Origin: CAMLQK01 sp035478775
GTDB taxonomy: Bacteria > Patescibacteriota > Saccharimonadia > Saccharimonadales > UBA4665
Assembly: GCA_035478775.1 (NCBI GenBank)
Contig: DATIJG010000015.1
Span: 1 to 27,505, forward strand
Length of the DNA: 27,505 bases
Direction: 5' to 3'
Each line of letters opens with the position of its first letter. The first letter of the stretch is position 1. Shown here one piece after another: positions 1 through 6,311 of this stretch. The notes under the pieces were generated by a model. That model saw nothing but the letters and a program-made list of their open reading frames with translations, made no database searches and was not told the DNA's origin. Both the position numbers and the translations under genes were made by a program.

Positions 1-678
1 CGCTTTCATAAGCTGGCAGCGCTAACTGAGAAAAGTATTAGGGGTGAAATTGATAGCTGTAAGGCAGAACCAGACTACGTTCAGATAGTTGCGCCTTGGT
101 TTGCGGTAAAGTGTTATTATCGAACCTACTACCTAGAGTCCATTCTTATTCATCTCGCTTCAGGAGCTAACAATGTGTTTAAAAACAATGGGCATTCGTA
201 TGTACGAAAGATTATCCGTACCTACTGCAAAAATGGCTACTACGTATCCAAGATGAAGCACGCCGAAGATGTGGTTGCCACCCAAGACGCACTGGTGCAT
301 AAAATTACTGCGGGCAGAAACTTGAAGCAGGACTATTATCTCTCAGATGATTGCGTAAAATCAGTCAGGCACAAGCTAGCAGAATACTCGGTTGATCACT
401 GGAAGAAGAACTCTCCTCACAAAAACTTTAGGAGTGCTACTGCCAAAGCAGATTTAAAAAAATACCTAGCAGGCTCCGAGATTTGCCTTTTTGATTTCTT
501 TTACCAAATGCGTGTAAAGGCCAACTACAGGGATACCGACTTCCTTGATTTTGATAAAATCTCGTCTGCTGACGGCGTAAAGTATGTTCAAATGCTGAAG
601 TCAGCTACCGATAAATACTGTAATGCTCTGCAAAAAGGCATTGACGACATGCTAGCCGACAGATCACTCAGTATCTAA
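1..678 (+). CDS. Unknown protein, 5' end cut off by the window
   Basis: The reading frame is open from the first base to a TAA at 676-678, giving 225 visible residues. The apparent GTG start at 175 is only an internal valine codon, because the frame continues upstream without a stop. The protein is rich in Tyr, Lys and Asp and appears mostly helical. It has an N-terminal YYRTYYLES segment and a later RVKANYRDTDF segment, with no signal peptide or membrane segment. I do not recognise the family; a helical HEPN-like fold is a guess from the charged helical character and the position next to a restriction-modification system. It converges on the restriction endonuclease gene, and their stop codons overlap by 4 bp. 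It probably belongs to the same accessory island. Confidence 0.65.
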   Translation, partial: RFHKLAALTEKSIRGEIDSCKAEPDYVQIVAPWFAVKCYYRTYYLESILIHLASGANNVFKNNGHSYVRKIIRTYCKNGYYVSKMKHAEDVVATQDALVHKITAGRNLKQDYYLSDDCVKSVRHKLAEYSVDHWKKNSPHKNFRSATAKADLKKYLAGSEICLFDFFYQMRVKANYRDTDFLDFDKISSADGVKYVQMLKSATDKYCNALQKGIDDMLADRSLSI

Positions 679-2354
679 TTTAGAATGCTGCCAATACGAT
701 TAAGCCATTCTGCACCGTCTTGAACTTCATTCTTTATCTCAATTAAATCGTGAAGTTTTGCAACTAGGGCAACGCCGTCATCACAAGAGTTTTTCTGCCC
801 TGGCAGTAACGATTGGAGCTGTTCAAAAGTTAGAGGAACGATGTTGAGCTTAACGACACCACCCATTTTCTGGCTGTAAAACTCAGCTCCATAGAACTCA
901 TGGGCAGTAGCAACGTGAACGTCAGGAGCAGTAAACACGCCAATAACGTCATTTGACTGATTATTCTCTACGATAGACTTAACGTGGAACTTAACGGCTT
1001 CACCCTCCATGTTAAATTGTCGTTCGTTTGTACTAAGGGTGATCTCGGCTGGCACTATTGTACCGTCGTCATACTTAAAGCACAGGTCAGCAGCGCCACC
1101 TTTTGCATGGTGTACGGGGAATAGTTCAGAGTTAATTTTAAAGCCACGTGTCTCACTAACAGGATTTGCGATTGTATTAATCGACAAGAAAACACGCCAC
1201 ACATTCCATTCAGCCCATGCAGGGCGATAATCGCTACCACCGATTGTTTCTCTTGCTTCAATACTCTCAAAGAGTGATTTAATATCGTCCACTTGATCGC
1301 TATCGTGCTGCGCTCTATAAAACTGTACCTCTTTTAGAGACGTAAGCTCTTTCTCCAAATCCTCGCGCCGGCGCTTAAGTTGCAAGACACTATCACCAAC
1401 CTGTTCTCTGCCACTTACTTGAGTACCAGTCTGCTCCGAAAGCTGCTGTAATCGCTGCGATAGAGACGCAATATCATGCTCAAGGAACGATGAGTCGTCT
1501 GTCGGAAGTGCTGGTAATTCTGGGTTATGGAATACGCCCTCAAAGCTATCATCATCTAGCAGGCTAGGCGCACCAGCTTCTACAAGTGCCTTGGCGAGAT
1601 TTACCTGATCTTCCTTAATAACTAAAGACTGCCTGCCTATCGTAAACACTCCCGTAATTGAGGAGTACCTTGCCGTTGTGTCGCTATAATCTTGTAGCGT
1701 ACCGACCTTTTGGGTCGAGAAATCATCAGCATAAAGCTCTTTCGCCTTTTCGGTAAGCCGCTCTAAGAAATATCTGCGCTTGCCAATCCTGCCCTCAATA
1801 GCGTCTCTAGCTTCACGATACTCATTTATCTGGCTAACGATCTCCTCGGTCTGATTGTCATTTGTTGCGGACTGAATATATAAGGCAATTTCCTCTTTTC
1901 CGAGAGGTCGTGAACCACTTTCGAGCAACCGGTATGCGACGCTTAACACTAGATAAAATGGGTGTATTGCAGCATTATCAAGCTTTGACTCGGTAGGAGA
2001 CGGAAGCTGTATCTTAAGCATTTGGCGCAAGAACACGTCGCTCTCAACGACGTCATCGCTTAATAGAGCATTGCCAGCAGCAGTAACCGTAATAACCCCG
2101 TTCACTCTCTTAGTTCTTGTTGTTAAGCCAAGCTTATTACAGGCGCTTTGCCATTTACGCCCAGAGGCTGCTTTGTTTTTCTCCTGCGAAGGGTCGCCCT
2201 CAATTAAACCACCGGCGAGTAGCACTTCAAAGAACTCTTGCTGTGCCTTGAGATCAAATACACGGCCCTCAAAGTTGTCCTTCAACAACTTAAGACCCGC
2301 CTTAATGCGTTCAGGGTTTCTTACGGTTGTGTTGCCTAAGTTCCAAGTTTTCAT
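675..2354 (-). CDS. Type II restriction endonuclease, AlwI/N.BstNBI family
   Basis: This 559-residue protein cuts unmodified DNA outside a short asymmetric site. Members of this family (AlwI, N.BstNBI, PleI, MlyI; sites GGATC or GAGTC) are about the same size. Recognisable family segments are the N-terminal WNLGNTTVRNPERI, the helical ATNDNQTEEI region near residue 165, and DTTARYSSITGVF near 226. The C-terminal nuclease core is near 410-455. There, D423, E437 (AEITLS) and E450 (NME) are spaced much like the three acidic catalytic residues I recall for N.BstNBI. It starts 4 nt after the stop of a DNA methylase gene and so is last in a methylase-methylase-endonuclease operon. The last-gene position and weak ribosome site may help delay nuclease expression. 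The exact recognition site cannot be read from sequence. Confidence 0.9.
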   Translation of the reverse strand: MKTWNLGNTTVRNPERIKAGLKLLKDNFEGRVFDLKAQQEFFEVLLAGGLIEGDPSQEKNKAASGRKWQSACNKLGLTTRTKRVNGVITVTAAGNALLSDDVVESDVFLRQMLKIQLPSPTESKLDNAAIHPFYLVLSVAYRLLESGSRPLGKEEIALYIQSATNDNQTEEIVSQINEYREARDAIEGRIGKRRYFLERLTEKAKELYADDFSTQKVGTLQDYSDTTARYSSITGVFTIGRQSLVIKEDQVNLAKALVEAGAPSLLDDDSFEGVFHNPELPALPTDDSSFLEHDIASLSQRLQQLSEQTGTQVSGREQVGDSVLQLKRRREDLEKELTSLKEVQFYRAQHDSDQVDDIKSLFESIEARETIGGSDYRPAWAEWNVWRVFLSINTIANPVSETRGFKINSELFPVHHAKGGAADLCFKYDDGTIVPAEITLSTNERQFNMEGEAVKFHVKSIVENNQSNDVIGVFTAPDVHVATAHEFYGAEFYSQKMGGVVKLNIVPLTFEQLQSLLPGQKNSCDDGVALVAKLHDLIEIKNEVQDGAEWLNRIGSILN

Positions 2355-2358
2355 AATT

Positions 2359-3402
2359 TTACTTCGCTATAAACAGGTATTCTGAAACAGTATTCTTATT
2401 ATCGCCTACCTTGTGTGCATGAGTGCCAAAGGAATACTTATAATCTACCTCAATCATTTCAACACTTTTCCTGTGTGCCTTCAATAGTTTAATCATCTCA
2501 TCTTTTGAGGGTATTGAGTTTGATGAGTAAGAGACAAGCAAGGTGCTGCTTGGAAATTGAGCGAACAGATCATCAAATGCCTTGTAAATCGTGGTCTTTG
2601 AACTAAAGCGAGTGGGATTACTTTTGATTTTTTTAGTCTTAGTGTGATCTTGAATCTCAACACCTTGCCAGTAGGTTATATAGCCCTCAACAAAATGGTA
2701 TCTGCGTGTGTAGTCGTTATCGGAATGCGAACTTACATAAGGCGGGTCTATATAAACCAGATCGTAACCTTTGTCCGCTAGATTGAAGACGTCCTCGTTC
2801 GTAGCCGAGCAAAGGGTCTGATTATCTATAACAGCGTCATTCCATTCTTGGGCAGCTTTAATAAAATGCTCTCTGAGGCTTAGTTTTAAATCATTGCGCC
2901 CGTCGTCGTACCTAAAGCCAGTGTATGCAAACATGCCGCGTGGTCGCCGCTTAATGCAGGCGCGACTAACGGCAGCAAAAGCTAGTGATTTTTTATACTC
3001 ATCTTTCAGATCGTTTATATTCCACCAAAGGTTATCAAGGAATGCGTTATCTTCGTCAGAGTAGTAAAGTCCTTTAAAAGTATCTTGTATGAAAGTATGC
3101 TTACCGCTTTTATGATTAACGAGATATTCTATGTCCTCGTCGCTAAGTTTCGTATGGCTATTTGCAATGGAGGCGTTTGCAATATGGTACGAGAACTTCA
3201 AAAAGTCGTTTGAGGTAACCGCTACACCTTCTTCTTTCAATAGGTATGCAACACAGCCGCTGCCAGCAAATGCGTCTAATGCTGTTGCAGGATTTAGCTG
3301 GTTAATAACCTGAACAATAGTAGGCAGTAGCTTCTGCTTGCTGCCCATATATCTTGTGTTAGGAAACTTAGTTGGTGTTTGAAGCGCGGTTCTAATACTC
3401 AT
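2359..3402 (-). CDS. DNA adenine methyltransferase, D12 class (R-M system)
   Basis: This 347-residue N6-adenine methylase has class alpha (D12) motif order. SAM-binding motif X is NTRYMGSKQKLL (15-26), motif I is DAFAGSG (43-49), and the catalytic motif IV is DPPY (219-222, in YIDPPYVSSHSD). It lies between a Dam-like methylase (11-bp overlap with its end) and the AlwI-type endonuclease (4-nt gap), so the three genes are almost certainly one transcript. Enzymes with asymmetric sites often need two methylases, one per strand, which would explain the pair. Alternatively, if the site is GGATC, the Dam-like partner alone could protect both strands and this enzyme would have another specificity. 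The start ATG at 3402 overlaps the upstream gene, suggesting translational coupling. Confidence 0.9.
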   Translation of the reverse strand: MSIRTALQTPTKFPNTRYMGSKQKLLPTIVQVINQLNPATALDAFAGSGCVAYLLKEEGVAVTSNDFLKFSYHIANASIANSHTKLSDEDIEYLVNHKSGKHTFIQDTFKGLYYSDEDNAFLDNLWWNINDLKDEYKKSLAFAAVSRACIKRRPRGMFAYTGFRYDDGRNDLKLSLREHFIKAAQEWNDAVIDNQTLCSATNEDVFNLADKGYDLVYIDPPYVSSHSDNDYTRRYHFVEGYITYWQGVEIQDHTKTKKIKSNPTRFSSKTTIYKAFDDLFAQFPSSTLLVSYSSNSIPSKDEMIKLLKAHRKSVEMIEVDYKYSFGTHAHKVGDNKNTVSEYLFIAK

Positions 3403-4246
3403 AGTTGGTGACGATAATCTCTGTTACCTCACCCCTCTTAGTCGCGTCCCTGTTTATAAGCCTTTTAGCGTTTACTGTATCAACACGCCATTTTTTATAA
3501 ATCTCGCGAGTAAAAGGAGTGTCCGAGTTAGACAGCATTACAAAACAGCCTCTCTCGCTAAGTTCATTATACAGCTCAGCTAACCTTATGTGATCTTCTT
3601 TATAGAACTGCTCCTTGTTGTATCTTTTGAAGTCGGAATAGACACTCTTTGGGTAGTATGGCGGGTCAAGATATATAAAATCACCCTCTTTTGCACCTAT
3701 GAGGACTTTTTCGAAACTAGCATTAAACACCTTGGTATCTTGTAGAACTTTACTATCGGTGATAATTCTTTCAGTTTGAACGATGTTAGGGTTTTTGTAA
3801 CCGGCAAACGGTACATTAAACTGTCCGCTTTTGTTTACCCTGTACAAGCCATTAAAGCATGTCCTATTGAGATAAATAAGTCGTGCAGCACGTTCAATCG
3901 GACTTAAGCTGGCTGAGTCCTGACTTCTGATCTCGTAGTAAAAGTCTTTATCGTTAATGTATTTGGTTAGCTGCTCAATGAGCTGTTCTGGGTAATCGCG
4001 AACAACCTCGTAGGCATTAACCAGATCGTCATTGATGTCAGCAATAACAGCCTTTTGAGGAGAAACGGCAAAAAAGAGTGCGCCACCACCAATAAAAGGT
4101 TCGTAATAGGTGTTATAGTGTTTCGGAATCCTAGGCAGTAGTTCATGTAGTAGCTGAGTTTTGCCACCAGCCCACTTAAGAAAAGGTTGCCCCTTTACGG
4201 CAATCACTGCGCTTTTCTGTGTTGGTTTCGTAAGTGTTGCTTGCAT
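3392..4246 (-). CDS. Dam-like DNA adenine methyltransferase (R-M system)
   Basis: This Dam/DpnM-type N6-adenine methylase has motif X FLKWAGGKTQLL, motif I EPFIGGG, the Dam signature LNRTCFNGLYRVN and motif IV DPPYYPKS, in the usual alpha order. Dam relatives methylate GATC, which fits protection of a GGATC-type site, but specificity is inferred. The frame opens with TTG at 4297, but that codon lies in the -35 box of a good promoter (TTGGGT 4292-4297, TATAAT at 4268-4273). I therefore place the start at ATG 4246, eight nt after a GAGGG ribosome site (4255-4259), giving 284 residues. ATG 4252 is possible but only 2 nt from that site. It is the first gene of the R-M operon and overlaps the next methylase by 11 bp. 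Confidence 0.9.
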   Translation of the reverse strand: MQATLTKPTQKSAVIAVKGQPFLKWAGGKTQLLHELLPRIPKHYNTYYEPFIGGGALFFAVSPQKAVIADINDDLVNAYEVVRDYPEQLIEQLTKYINDKDFYYEIRSQDSASLSPIERAARLIYLNRTCFNGLYRVNKSGQFNVPFAGYKNPNIVQTERIITDSKVLQDTKVFNASFEKVLIGAKEGDFIYLDPPYYPKSVYSDFKRYNKEQFYKEDHIRLAELYNELSERGCFVMLSNSDTPFTREIYKKWRVDTVNAKRLINRDATKRGEVTEIIVTNYEY

Positions 4247-4267
4247 GACCATTACCCTCGTACCCCA

Positions 4268-4297
4268 ATTATAGCTGCTTATGGTTTGGTTACCCAA
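4268..4297 (-). promoter_or_regulatory. Promoter of the R-M operon
   Basis: On the minus strand, TTGGGT (4292-4297) and a perfect TATAAT (4268-4273) are separated by 18 bp. Transcription should begin near 4261, about 15 nt before the preferred methylase start. The promoter rules out the upstream TTG start. Confidence 0.7.
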
Positions 4298-4426
4298 ATC
4301 AATTAGAATTGTCTCGCTTTATTTTGAGTGCTTCAGTAAGAAAACAGTCGCACTTCAAGATCGCTAGCCAATAATAACCCTCATTCGCCCTACGGCTGCG
4401 TCTGCCACGTGTTTAGCTATGTTCAA

Positions 4427-5077
4427 CTATAACTGCTGCGCTTGAACCTGCTGGCTAAGATAATCCAGCATAGAAGCCCATTGGCTAGCTGGATACTGGT
4501 CTGAAATATGCAGGAACACATCACCGACTGCTCGGTAGTCGCATACTTCTTTGCCACTTACAGTTTGGCACTGCGTTAGTTCTGGGTTGCCTTTGAAGTT
4601 GTCAAAGTAAGTTACGCGGGTGGCAACGTCTTTGGTGTTTGAGTAAACCTCTACCACGCCGCCACATGAGTAGCCGTAGGCATTGTCCGCGCTACCGGCG
4701 GTAACAGAGTCGCTGGGCTGCACTTGCGTAGCGGTATCGCAAAAGGCTGCACCGGCATTGTAGTAGCCACTCGTACCCAATCCATGGTCGGGGTCTCTGT
4801 CGCTCGTAATTAGATAAGACTCATTGACGGTTGGATACTGCTGTTTGAAGCTAGCAAGCGCGGCACTTAGTTTCGTGTCGGCAGGAGAAAGGGTCGGCTT
4901 CGGCGTGGAGTCTTGCGTTGAGGTGCTGTTGTCGTTTGTATCATTGGTGGCTTGAGGTTTGCCACCGCCGCTTGTTATCGCGCTAATTATGCAACCGAGA
5001 ATCACTAGGCCAATAATGACAGACAGTATTTTGTGGCGCTTGACCCAGCTCGGTTTTTCCGTTTTAGCCGTAGACAT
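4427..5077 (-). CDS. Membrane-anchored extracytoplasmic protein of unknown function
   Basis: This 216-residue protein has a short cationic cytoplasmic N-terminus (WVKRHK), one transmembrane helix at about residues 16-36 (ILSVIIGLVILGCIISAI), and a low-complexity Thr/Ser/Asn/Asp linker to about residue 65. An outward-facing globular domain with four cysteines, probably two disulfides, follows. The topology is N-in with the domain outside. A cysteine sits within the membrane helix but no clean lipobox is visible, so I do not call it a lipoprotein. A ribosome site AAGGAG precedes ATG 5077 at about 6 nt. Such single-helix secreted proteins are common in CPR genomes. I recognise no family. It lies inside the island between the R-M operon and the recombinase genes, with a terminator-like hairpin in its leader. 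Confidence 0.75.
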   Translation of the reverse strand: MSTAKTEKPSWVKRHKILSVIIGLVILGCIISAITSGGGKPQATNDTNDNSTSTQDSTPKPTLSPADTKLSAALASFKQQYPTVNESYLITSDRDPDHGLGTSGYYNAGAAFCDTATQVQPSDSVTAGSADNAYGYSCGGVVEVYSNTKDVATRVTYFDNFKGNPELTQCQTVSGKEVCDYRAVGDVFLHISDQYPASQWASMLDYLSQQVQAQQL

Positions 5078-5120
5078 TGGCTTCTCCTTACCTATTAGTT
5101 AAGTTTTGGAGTTGCCCCTA

Positions 5121-5152
5121 AATAAAAAGCGACAACCCAATCTAGAGTTGTC
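5121..5152 (-). terminator. Terminator-like hairpin in the leader of the membrane protein gene
   Basis: On the minus strand GACAACTC (5145-5152) pairs with GGGTTGTC (5131-5138) with one G-T wobble, followed by CGCTTTTTATTT. It lies about 45 nt before the ribosome site of the gene starting at 5077, so it could be an attenuator, or the end of a transcript from the right. Confidence 0.45.
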
Positions 5153-5383
5153 TACGCCCAACAGCAGATTTGCACCTACTGGTTTCGAATGAGTTGCCGC
5201 TTATTAGTGCAAACCACCCGAAACGGGTTGTATATAAAAATCACTGTTGAACGTAGACGTTATTGATTATAACGGAGGCAAGATGATTAGCAATAAATGT
5301 TGTTTAACCGTCCTCTAATCTACGAAGGCATTTGGTTCGGCGCAAGACTATTCTTCACGCACATTTCCGCCCATACTGGAGGT

Positions 5384-5707
5384 ATGAGTAGTGATTTACG
5401 GACAAATAAAGCGGGTCGTCCCTCTGTTATTAACGAGGAGATTATCCGAAAATTAGAGATTACGATTGCGAGCGGCATGAGTATATCTGCTAGCTGCCAT
5501 TTTAGCGGCGTATCAACTTCAACCTTTTACGAACACAAAGCATTAGACAAAGAGTTTGCTGACCGCATGAGGTGGGCTGAGGAGTACGCTACTTTTAGGG
5601 CGCGACAGGTAATCCTGCAAGCCATAGACAACGGCGATATTTCTTGTGCCAAGTTTTGGCTTGAACGTAAGTCGCGGCTTGAGTTCGCTCCTCCTAAGGC
5701 GATGTAA
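5384..5707 (+). CDS. Small HTH protein resembling phage small terminase subunits
   Basis: The recognisable domain starts with AGRPSVINEE, runs through a helix-turn-helix (SGVSTSTFYEHKALDKEF) and ends FWLERKSRLEF. This matches the general pattern of small terminase-like DNA-binding proteins: GRP followed by a helical repeat and a closing LERK segment. The function may be DNA recognition in packaging, element maintenance or gene control; no large terminase is nearby. The frame is open from ATG 5297 (136 residues). I prefer ATG 5384 (107 residues) because homologous proteins begin about 10 residues before GRP, and the extra 29 residues are hydrophobic and unlike a normal N-terminus. The GGAGG at 5378-5382 is only 1 nt from this ATG, so the start is uncertain. 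A further small gene follows by 1 nt. Confidence 0.65.
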   Translation: MSSDLRTNKAGRPSVINEEIIRKLEITIASGMSISASCHFSGVSTSTFYEHKALDKEFADRMRWAEEYATFRARQVILQAIDNGDISCAKFWLERKSRLEFAPPKAM

Positions 5708-5708
5708 G

Positions 5709-5906
5709 ATGTCTGGTAAAACTATAGACCCCTCTCGCGTTCGTTACTTTAACCTAATTCAAGCTACCGCCGAGAAGTTTGAAGCTGACCTTATTGCAAG
5801 CGGCAGGTACAAGTACGTTAAGATCGAGAACAATCATAAAATCTACGTTGAAACAGAAACTGGGCGCATAGTGCCTATCTTGATACCTATGTTGCCCACA
5901 AAATAA
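5709..5906 (+). CDS. Small unknown protein of the island
   Basis: This 65-residue protein begins at ATG 5709, one nt after the stop of the HTH gene, with AAGG about 9 nt upstream; the longer open frame from 5646 would overlap that gene by 60 bp. The sequence is one amphipathic helical half (RVRYFNLIQATAEKFEADLI) followed by a beta-rich half (YKYVKIENNHKIYVETETGR). There is no membrane segment and no recognisable family. Tight spacing suggests co-translation with the HTH protein, so a role in the same process is possible. Coding status is supported by the spacing and ribosome site only. Confidence 0.55.
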   Translation: MSGKTIDPSRVRYFNLIQATAEKFEADLIASGRYKYVKIENNHKIYVETETGRIVPILIPMLPTK

Positions 5907-5938
5907 CACTTTACCTCTGGAAAAGTCTTTGCTTTTTC

Positions 5939-5967
5939 TTGATTTTCATGTCATAAGAAACTAGACT
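5939..5967 (+). promoter_or_regulatory. Promoter of the recombinase pair
   Basis: TTGATT (5939-5944) and TAGACT (5962-5967) are spaced 17 bp apart, giving a predicted start near 5974 and a leader of about 33 nt to ATG 6007, which has AGGAAG about 8 nt upstream. Confidence 0.5.
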
Positions 5968-6006
5968 CCGAATTATAGCACAAGCCTAATCAAAGGAAGC
6001 GCCATA

Positions 6007-6309
6007 ATGCAGGAAACAAGAGTAGCAATTTACGTACAAGGGCTGGACAAGAATAAAGTGGCTGCCGAAGTCAAAAAACTTAATGAATATATCATTAATG
6101 ACGGTTGTACCCTTGCCGGCCCCGACCAAGTATTCATAGACAACGACAACAGCTTTAAGCAGCTAGCAAAGCTCGTTAAACAAATACCTAATAGCGACAT
6201 TAAAGCAGTGTACGTCGTGCATGATTTACTTGGTGAGGGTCGGGAGCTGTACCGAAACCTTATCAACGACATCTATATTCAGGGCAAAAGCATTCTGGTC
6301 TGCGAGTAG
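6007..6309 (+). CDS. Catalytically dead serine-recombinase-like protein
   Basis: This 100-residue protein has the outline of a resolvase N-terminal domain. It has a first strand RVAIYVQGL where active enzymes have YxRVS, a following helix (KNKVAAEVKKLNEYI), a VFIDNDN strand, a helix, then IKAVYVVHDLLGEGRELYRNLINDI and a final GKSILVCE strand. The catalytic serine and the arginine-rich DRxxR motif are replaced (QGL and HDLLGEG). It is far too short to bind DNA like the adjacent large recombinase. It ends 2 nt before that recombinase, so the two are co-transcribed and probably coupled. I infer a regulatory or dimer-partner role, for example directionality or inhibition; this is not established. 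AGGAAG upstream supports the start. Confidence 0.7.
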   Translation: MQETRVAIYVQGLDKNKVAAEVKKLNEYIINDGCTLAGPDQVFIDNDNSFKQLAKLVKQIPNSDIKAVYVVHDLLGEGRELYRNLINDIYIQGKSILVCE

Positions 6310-6311
6310 CT

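Noticed and set aside
175..678. GTG at 175 as the true start of the first gene
   Set aside because: The frame is open all the way to base 1, so the GTG is an internal codon of a gene cut by the window.
5155..5200. tRNA-like T-arm (GGTTTCGAATG) in the island leader region
   Set aside because: No acceptor, D-arm or anticodon arm can be folded around it on either strand.
5283..5318. 11-codon frame behind GGAGG as a leader peptide
   Set aside because: A TATAAC box at 5268-5273 predicts transcription starting after the GGAGG, so the ribosome site would not be transcribed; evidence is too thin.
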